Shown piece by piece: positions 58,402 through 64,000 of a DNA stretch of 64,000 bases (within the stretch, counting starts at the first letter, position 1; every line of letters starts with the position of its first letter). Both the position numbers and the translations under genes were made by a program. Source of the stretch: JAKOUL01 sp035378845 (GTDB taxonomy: Bacteria > Dictyoglomota > Dictyoglomia > Dictyoglomales > Dictyoglomaceae); contig DAOSUP010000006.1 of assembly GCA_035378845.1 (NCBI GenBank), positions 1 to 64,000 on the forward strand, written 5' to 3'. A model generated the notes under the pieces. It had not been told where the DNA came from and did not search any database. It saw only the letters and a list, made by a program, of their open reading frames with translations.

Positions 58402-58743
58402 ATGAGAGTTAAGGGTGGTACAATAACAAGGAAAAGACATAAGAAAGTATTAAAGCTTGCAAAGGGATATAAAGGAAGAAGAAGTAAGATATTTAAGATT
58501 GCAAACCAATCTGTTATAAAAGCCATGTATGATTCTTATGTTGATAGAAAAAGAAAAAAGAGAGAATTTAGAAAACTTTGGATTATAAGAATAAACGCAG
58601 CTCTTAGGAATCTTGGTTTTTCTTACAGTAGATTTATGGGACTTCTTAAAAAAGAAAACATTAATTTAAATAGGAAGATCTTGGCAGACCTTTGTGTATC
58701 AGAACCAAAGGTTTTTGAGGAGTTAGTAAATCAAGTAAAATAA
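58402..58743 (+). CDS. rplT: 50S ribosomal protein L20
   Basis: A 113-residue, very basic protein. It has MRVKGGTITRKRHKKVLKLAKGYKGRRS at the extended N-terminus, then a globular domain with LWIIRINAALRNLGFSYSRFMGLLKKENINLNRKILADL (motif spans about 70-100). L20 is an early large-subunit assembly protein and can repress this operon in other bacteria. No L20-type pseudoknot leader was seen. It overlaps the next gene by one base. Confidence 0.96.
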   Translation: MRVKGGTITRKRHKKVLKLAKGYKGRRSKIFKIANQSVIKAMYDSYVDRKRKKREFRKLWIIRINAALRNLGFSYSRFMGLLKKENINLNRKILADLCVSEPKVFEELVNQVK

Positions 58744-59549
58744 TGAAATATATCTCCAGCCGAAAGAATGCAGAGATCAAAGAAATTATTAAATTACATA
58801 GAAAGGAAAAGAGAAAAGAGCTCAATAAATGTATAGTAGAAGGTTGGAGATTACTTTTAGATGCCTGGGAAAATGGGGTTTATATTGAAAAGTTATTTAT
58901 ATCAAAATCTTTTTTAGAAAAAAAGCAAGAAGAAATAAAAGGAACATTTTCTTCTTGTGATATTTATGTTATAGATGATTTTCTTATGGAAGAAATTACT
59001 CTTTTAGAAGCACCCCCAGGGATAATGGGGGTGCTTCCTTTATTTCTTACTCCAAGATGGGAATTGCTTCAAGAGAAAAAGAACCATATGGCTCTTTATT
59101 TAGAGGATCTTCAAGATCCAGGGAATCTTGGAACCATATTTAGAATTGCAGAAGGTGTTGGTGTCTCTGCTGTAATTCTCAGTGAAAATACAGTAGATCC
59201 TTATAACTATAAGGTTATAAGAGCTTCTGTAGGTTCAATTTTCCGTCTTCCCATATGGATTTCTAATAAAGATGAAATTATCAAATTTTTTCAGAATTGG
59301 AAAGTTATTATTGCTGATTCTAAAGTAAAAGAAGTATACTTTAAAGAAAATTTCAAGGACTCATTCTTACTTATTTTAGGCAACGAAGCTTGGGGAGTAA
59401 AAAAAGAGAACTATTTAAGCCTTAATCCCGTATTACTAAGGATTCCACTAAAAAAAGAGGTGGATTCTCTAAATGTTTCAATTGCTGCATCAGTTTTTCT
59501 TTTTGAGGCTCAAAGACAAAGATATGAGGGAGGAGTAATTTATGAATGA
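58743..59549 (+). CDS. TrmH/SpoU-family RNA 2'-O-methyltransferase
   Basis: A 268-residue SPOUT enzyme with an N-terminal substrate-binding domain (about 1-85, KYISSRKNAEIKEIIKLHRKEKR). The knot motifs are DPGNLGTIFRIAEGVGVSAVIL, LGNEAWGV and LRIPLKKEVDSLNVSIAASVFLFE. It probably methylates a ribose in 23S rRNA or tRNA. Coupled to rplT and to pheS by overlaps. A strong terminator-like hairpin lies inside its coding region at 59007-59045. Confidence 0.92.
   Translation: MKYISSRKNAEIKEIIKLHRKEKRKELNKCIVEGWRLLLDAWENGVYIEKLFISKSFLEKKQEEIKGTFSSCDIYVIDDFLMEEITLLEAPPGIMGVLPLFLTPRWELLQEKKNHMALYLEDLQDPGNLGTIFRIAEGVGVSAVILSENTVDPYNYKVIRASVGSIFRLPIWISNKDEIIKFFQNWKVIIADSKVKEVYFKENFKDSFLLILGNEAWGVKKENYLSLNPVLLRIPLKKEVDSLNVSIAASVFLFEAQRQRYEGGVIYE
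59007..59045 (+). terminator. Terminator-like hairpin inside the SpoU methyltransferase gene
   Basis: GAAGCACCCCCA (59007-59018) pairs perfectly with TGGGGGTGCTTC (59026-59037) around a 7-base loop. A T-rich run, CTTTATTTCTT, follows. The codons used (CCC, CCA, GGG, GTG) are GC-rich for this genome while still coding the family motif APPGIMGVLP. When ribosomes cover the region the stem cannot form; without translation it would stop transcription before pheS. Confidence 0.55.
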
Positions 59550-60561
59550 AGACTATCTTAAAAAGTTTGAAGATGCAAAAAAGAGAATCTTAGAGGCTAA
59601 AGAGCTTTCTGAATTAGAAGAAGTAAAAAGAGAGGTTCTTGGAAAACAGGGTTTTCTTACCCAACTTCTTAGATCCTTAGGTAAGATGTCTTATGAAGAA
59701 AGGTTAAATTGGGGGAAATTAGCAAATGAATGGAAAGAAGAACTTGAGAGATTGTATGCTGATCAAGAAAAAATTTTAAAATATGAATCTCTCCAAAGGA
59801 AATTAGCACAAGAGAAGATAGATATTACTTTACCTGGAAGAAGAAAATTAGTAGGAAAGATTCATCCTATAAATCAAATCATAGAAGAGATCCTTTCAGT
59901 GTTTAAAGAGATGGGATTCCAAGTAGTATATGGTCCAGAACTTGAGAGTGATTATTATAACTTTACTGCTCTTAATATTCCTGAAGATCACCCAGTAAGA
60001 GAGTCTCATGATTCTTTCTATATAGATAAGGAATACCTTTTAAGGACACAAACTTCTCCAGTACAGATAAGGGTTATGGAGAAGAAAAAACCCCCTCTTC
60101 GTATAGTTGCTCCTGGGAAATGTTATAGAAGAGATATGCCTGATGCAACTCATAGTCCTATGTTCCATCAGATAGAAGGGCTTGCAGTAGATACAGATAT
60201 TACCTTTGCAGAGCTTAAAGGAGTGCTTACTATTTTTGCTCATAGATTATTTGGGAAAGATAGGAAAGTATATTTTATTCCAAGTTACTTTCCATTTACA
60301 GAGCCCAGTGCTGAGATGTATGTGGAATGTGGAGTTTGTAAGGGAGAAGGATGTAAAGCATGTGGTTATTCAGGAGTGCTTGAAATTTTGGGCTGTGGTA
60401 TGGTACATCCTCAGGTTTTTAGAGTTGTAGGTATTGATCCTGAGATATACACAGGATTTGCCTTTGGTATGGGACCAGATAGAATTGCAATGCAGATCTA
60501 TGGGATTGATGATATAAGACTTTTTTATGAAAACGATGTAAGATTTCTAAATCAATTTTAA
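59542..60561 (+). CDS. pheS: Phenylalanyl-tRNA synthetase, alpha subunit
   Basis: The 339-residue catalytic subunit. It has an N-terminal coiled coil (about 1-90), class II motif 2 CYRRDMPDATHSPMFHQIEGLAVD, and FTEPSAEMYVECGVC. Four cysteines (CGVCKGEGCKACG) form a likely zinc knuckle found in many bacterial PheS. Motif 3 is GFAFGMGPDRIAM. Overlaps the methyltransferase gene by 8 bases; pheT follows after 12 bases. No T-box or leader peptide is visible. Confidence 0.97.
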   Translation: MNEDYLKKFEDAKKRILEAKELSELEEVKREVLGKQGFLTQLLRSLGKMSYEERLNWGKLANEWKEELERLYADQEKILKYESLQRKLAQEKIDITLPGRRKLVGKIHPINQIIEEILSVFKEMGFQVVYGPELESDYYNFTALNIPEDHPVRESHDSFYIDKEYLLRTQTSPVQIRVMEKKKPPLRIVAPGKCYRRDMPDATHSPMFHQIEGLAVDTDITFAELKGVLTIFAHRLFGKDRKVYFIPSYFPFTEPSAEMYVECGVCKGEGCKACGYSGVLEILGCGMVHPQVFRVVGIDPEIYTGFAFGMGPDRIAMQIYGIDDIRLFYENDVRFLNQF

Positions 60562-60573
60562 AGGGGGAATATC

Positions 60574-62967
60574 ATGCTAATATCATATCAGTGGTTAATG
60601 GAATATTTTGATGAAGAAATTCCTGTTGAGGAAGTAGTAAAAGGCTTAAGAAATGTGGGACTTTATGCCTCTATTCAGAATAGAATAGGTAAAAATTGGG
60701 ATGAAATAATAATAGGAGAGATAAAAGAGGTAGAAAAACATCCTAAGTCAGATAACTTGCTTGTATGTAAAGTAGATATAGGTAATAAAAATTTAAATAT
60801 TATTACTGGAGCATCTAATGTTTATGAAGGAGCAAAAGTTCCTGTTGCTCTGCCAAAAACTAAGATCTTAGATGAATTCATAGATTTAAGAGATTTTTAT
60901 GGCATCCCTTCCGAAGGAATGCTTTGTTCTGAATATGAGTTAGAATTTTCCGATGATAAAGAAGGAATAATGATACTCCCTCAAGATTATCCAGTAGGAG
61001 AGAAATTTAGTAAGTTTTTTGGGGATGGTGATTCTTTAATTGAAGTTGAGATCCCTTCAAATCGTGGAGATTGTCTAAGCTACTTAGGTATAGCGAGAGA
61101 GATTTCAGCATATTTTGATACTCCTTTAAATTTCTCTATGAAAGTTCCAGAAGAAGGAAAGAATCCTATTGAAAAATATGCATCTTGTGAAGTTTTAGAC
61201 TTTGATTTGTGTCCAAGATTTACTTTGAGATTTATAAAAGGTATAAAAATAGCTTCCTCACCTTTGTGGCTTCGTTGGAGATTAGAGAGAGTTGGACTTA
61301 GATCTATAAATAATGTAGTGGATATAACTAACTATATTATGTTAGAAACTGGTCAGCCTTTGCATGCTTATGATTTTGATTTGATTAAGGGAGGGAAACT
61401 TATAGTAAGAAGAGCAAAAGAAGGCGAAAAGGTAGTACTTATTAATGGAGATGAAAAAACATTAGATAAAGATGTATTAGTAATTGCAGATACAGAAAGA
61501 GCTGTAGGTATAGCTGGTATTATGGGCGGGAAAGATACTGAAATTAATGAAAGTACTCAAAATGTCCTTCTTGAGGCTGCCAAATTCTCTCCTGTAAATA
61601 TAAGAAGGAGTGCAAGGAGGCTTGGATTAAGGACTGATGCTTCTTTGAGATTTGAAAGAGGAGTAGATATTTTTGAAACTCCTGAGATTTTGGATTATGC
61701 TGCTGAAATGATTGAAAAAGTAGCAGGTGGAGAAGTAGCTAAAGGTAAAATAGATATTTATAAAGACCTTCCCGAGCCTTCTAAAATAGTTTTAAGACCC
61801 CAGAGAGTGAATAAGATTTTGAAAACAAGTCTTTCTGAAGAAGAAATAGAAAAAATCTTAATGAAAATTGGATTCAAAGTGAATAGAAATTCTGTAATGG
61901 AAGTTGAAGTACCATCCTATAGACAGGATATTAAGGAAGAGATTGACTTGGTAGAGGAAGTAGCAAGATTTTATGGCTATAATAATATTTCTTCCTTACC
62001 TCTACAAAAAGGAATAATAGTAGATCCTCCACTTATAGAGGAAATTATTGAGAAGAAAATTAGAGAAACTCTTCCTAATTTAGGACTGTATGAGACTATA
62101 AACTATAGTTTCATCTCTTTGAAGGATCTATCAAATTCTGGAATTATTGAATTAGAACCTTACAATACTTATGTCTCTGTAGCTAATCCATTAAGTGAGG
62201 AAAATAACATACTGAGAACTTCACTTCTTCCCTCCCTTTTAAAAGTTGCTCAGACAAATTCTAATAAACAACAGAAAGATGTATTTGCTTTTGAGATTGG
62301 AAAAGTTTTCTTTAAATCTACCAAAGGTTATATAGAAGAAAAGCATTTGGGTATTTTAATGATGGGAGAATGGTATTCAAATCCTTGGAGTATACCTTAT
62401 GAGATTCGTAAAGCTGACTTTTTTGATCTTAAGGGGATTATAGAGGTATTACTTGAGAAAATATGGGGAACTAATTCAAATCTTATAAAAAGTACTTATC
62501 CGTTTTTCCATCTATCAAAACAGGCAGACATTATTATAAATGATGACAAGATTGGGATTTTAGGAGAAGTAAATCCTTGGATTACTCAAAATTTGGATTT
62601 AAGAGAGAGAGTCTATTTTGCAGAGTTAAATCTTGAAAGCCTATCATTTATGAAAGAAAAGCCTAAATATAAACCTTTACCTTCTTTCCCAGGAATAAGG
62701 AGAGATCTTGCCTTACTTATACCTGAAGATATGCCAACAATTGAGATAGAAAAAACTATTAAAAGTTCTGCAGGTGAGCTATTAAATTCAATTAATTTAT
62801 TTGATCTTTATCAGGGAGAGAAAATTGAGAAAGGCTATAAAAGTGTTGCCTTTTCTCTCTTCTTCTTAGCAGAAGATTATACTTTAACCGATGGTGAGGT
62901 AGATAGTATTATTGAAAGGATTTTGATCTCTTTATCTGAAAAAGGAGTGCATCTAAGACAGAAGTAA
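60574..62967 (+). CDS. pheT: Phenylalanyl-tRNA synthetase, beta subunit
   Basis: A 797-residue subunit with the full domain set. An EMAP-like tRNA-binding domain lies at about 40-150 (VCKVDIGNKNLNIITGA), followed by the B3/4 editing domain (VEIPSNRGDCLSYLGIAREI). Next come B5 (DLVEEVARFYGYNNI), the catalytic-like core (NPLSEENNILRTSLLPSLL) and the C-terminal FDX-ACB domain (FPGIRRDLALLIPEDMP). GGGGG ribosome binding site before ATG. mutS2 starts at the base after its stop codon. Confidence 0.97.
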   Translation: MLISYQWLMEYFDEEIPVEEVVKGLRNVGLYASIQNRIGKNWDEIIIGEIKEVEKHPKSDNLLVCKVDIGNKNLNIITGASNVYEGAKVPVALPKTKILDEFIDLRDFYGIPSEGMLCSEYELEFSDDKEGIMILPQDYPVGEKFSKFFGDGDSLIEVEIPSNRGDCLSYLGIAREISAYFDTPLNFSMKVPEEGKNPIEKYASCEVLDFDLCPRFTLRFIKGIKIASSPLWLRWRLERVGLRSINNVVDITNYIMLETGQPLHAYDFDLIKGGKLIVRRAKEGEKVVLINGDEKTLDKDVLVIADTERAVGIAGIMGGKDTEINESTQNVLLEAAKFSPVNIRRSARRLGLRTDASLRFERGVDIFETPEILDYAAEMIEKVAGGEVAKGKIDIYKDLPEPSKIVLRPQRVNKILKTSLSEEEIEKILMKIGFKVNRNSVMEVEVPSYRQDIKEEIDLVEEVARFYGYNNISSLPLQKGIIVDPPLIEEIIEKKIRETLPNLGLYETINYSFISLKDLSNSGIIELEPYNTYVSVANPLSEENNILRTSLLPSLLKVAQTNSNKQQKDVFAFEIGKVFFKSTKGYIEEKHLGILMMGEWYSNPWSIPYEIRKADFFDLKGIIEVLLEKIWGTNSNLIKSTYPFFHLSKQADIIINDDKIGILGEVNPWITQNLDLRERVYFAELNLESLSFMKEKPKYKPLPSFPGIRRDLALLIPEDMPTIEIEKTIKSSAGELLNSINLFDLYQGEKIEKGYKSVAFSLFFLAEDYTLTDGEVDSIIERILISLSEKGVHLRQK

Positions 62968-64000
62968 ATGGAAAAAGCTCTAAAAACATTAGAATGGGAA
63001 AAAATAATAGAAGAAATAGAGAAAGAAGCAGAAAGTTCTGGTGGAAGAGAATATGTCTTATCTCTCAAGCCTTCCACAGATGCTGAATTAATTGAAAGAT
63101 GGCACCTATTAAATAATGAAGCCTTTAAAACAATTCAAGTTTTAGGTTATTCTTCTTTTTCTGGAATAAAGGATATAAGATCCTATTTAGAAAGAGCTAA
63201 GATGGGTGGAATTGTATATCCAGATGAATTTGAAGAGATTTTATCTACAATAGAAAGTTGGAAAAGACTTAGAGAATATCAAGAGAAGGCAAAAATCTTA
63301 GCTGCTAATCTTTGGAAAAACACGATTCATTCTTTATCCTCTTTATACCATGAAATTAAAAAATGTATTCAGAATGGTGAGGTTCTTGATTCTGCTTCTC
63401 CAGAACTCAGATCCATCAGACAGAAAAAAGAAAAAATATATCAAAAGAATAAAGAAGCTTTAGAGAATATTCTTCAAAAGGAATGGAGAGCATACCTTCA
63501 AGATAATATTATTACTATAAGACATGGAAGATATGTATTACCTGTAAAGCAAGAATTTAGAAATAAAGTACAGGGAATTGTCCATGATCAATCCACTTCA
63601 GGGCTTACAGTGTATATAGAACCTTTATCTGTTGTAGAGTTAAATAATCAAATTAGTATATTAGAAAATGAGGAGAAGAAAGAAATTGAAAAAATCCTTC
63701 TTAAGCTTACCTCACTTTTACTTTCTCATGAGGAGGAGCTAAGAGAAAATTTTGAGATTACATCCTATTTAGATTTTGTATATGCCAAAATAAGATGGGC
63801 TGATAAAAGAAAAGGTATTGTGCCTATATTGGAAAAAGAAAAACAAACAATAATTTTGAGGGAAGCAAGACATCCTTTTCTTGGGGAAAGAGCAATACCT
63901 ATAAGTTTAGAAGTTGGTAGAACTTTTAATACCCTGGTAATTACAGGCCCTAACACTGGTGGAAAGACTGTAACTTTGAAAACTATTGGGCTTTTTGTTC
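62968..64000 (+). CDS. mutS2: Endonuclease MutS2 (5' part, runs off the window)
   Basis: The first 344 codons of a MutS2 protein, starting MEKALKTLEWEKIIEEIEKEAES. It has the lever/clamp helices with HDQSTSGLTVYIEPL and the start of the ATPase domain, Walker A GPNTGGKTV near 330. MutS2 lacks the mismatch-recognition domain and acts in recombination suppression or rescue of collided ribosomes. The C-terminal Smr nuclease domain is beyond the window end. Confidence 0.95.
   Translation, partial: MEKALKTLEWEKIIEEIEKEAESSGGREYVLSLKPSTDAELIERWHLLNNEAFKTIQVLGYSSFSGIKDIRSYLERAKMGGIVYPDEFEEILSTIESWKRLREYQEKAKILAANLWKNTIHSLSSLYHEIKKCIQNGEVLDSASPELRSIRQKKEKIYQKNKEALENILQKEWRAYLQDNIITIRHGRYVLPVKQEFRNKVQGIVHDQSTSGLTVYIEPLSVVELNNQISILENEEKKEIEKILLKLTSLLLSHEEELRENFEITSYLDFVYAKIRWADKRKGIVPILEKEKQTIILREARHPFLGERAIPISLEVGRTFNTLVITGPNTGGKTVTLKTIGLFV

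Overview
This is a 64 kb stretch of a low-GC, gene-dense bacterial chromosome with short intergenic gaps, many start/stop overlaps, strong GGAGG-type ribosome binding sites, frequent TTG/GTG starts, AGA/AGG as the dominant arginine codons and Lys/Glu-rich proteins. The gene content (methylaspartate fermentation genes, pyruvate phosphate dikinase, MglA/roadblock pair) and the tmRNA tag peptide ANTNLALAA point to an anaerobic thermophile, most likely Dictyoglomus. The genus call rests on recall and protein style, not on a database search. No stretch above 300 bases lacks a gene, and there is no rRNA, CRISPR array or insertion sequence.

Layout. 1-3470 (+): the end of tuf, then rpmG, tRNA-Trp, secE, nusG, rplK, rplA, L10 leader, rplJ and rplL; rpoB does not follow. 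3454-11066 (-): one aspartate-family amino-acid operon, transcribed ilvE-lysA-hom-thrC-thrB-asd-lysC, from a promoter divergent to rpsF. 11134-15070 (+): rpsF-ssb-rpsR, a terminator, then a DUF2232 membrane protein, rplI and dnaB. 15073-20497 (+): a roadblock/MglA-type GTPase pair, an ArgB-like kinase, a Wzz-type chain-length protein, a DegT aminotransferase and galE. 20481-21333: smpB, apparently leaderless, followed immediately by ssrA. 21485-22100: a broken, foreign-looking methyltransferase. 22239-37475 (+): a long run with an amidase, murI, an M20 peptidase, then the glutamate mutase/methylaspartate cluster (glmS, glmL, glmE, mal, DUF1446, DUF4387, two-subunit mesaconase/fumarase, and an uncharacterised P-loop protein), then rph, rdgB, ridA, a rhomboid protein and a ClpP-fold membrane-associated protease. 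37492-50978 (+): CIRCE-hrcA, rsmE, mtaB, rpsU, phoH, ybeY, dgkA, a CorC-type protein, pyrG, cdd, era, deoC, recO, glyQ and glyS. 51016-64000 (+): ppdK, dgt, dnaG, rpoD, infC-rpmI-rplT, a SpoU methyltransferase, pheS, pheT and the 5' part of mutS2.

The most interesting metabolic unit is 25786-34220. It encodes the steps glutamate to 3-methylaspartate to mesaconate to citramalate. No citramalate lyase is present in the window; instead a DUF1446 protein, a DUF4387 protein and a P-loop protein with an alanyl-tRNA-synthetase-editing-like C-terminus are locked into the same overlapping gene string. They are the best candidates here for undescribed biochemistry.

Several starts were moved because the longer reading frame begins inside the ribosome binding site (nusG, rplJ, hrcA, dnaG, infC and others). 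infC most likely starts at ATA and the CorC-type gene at CTG.
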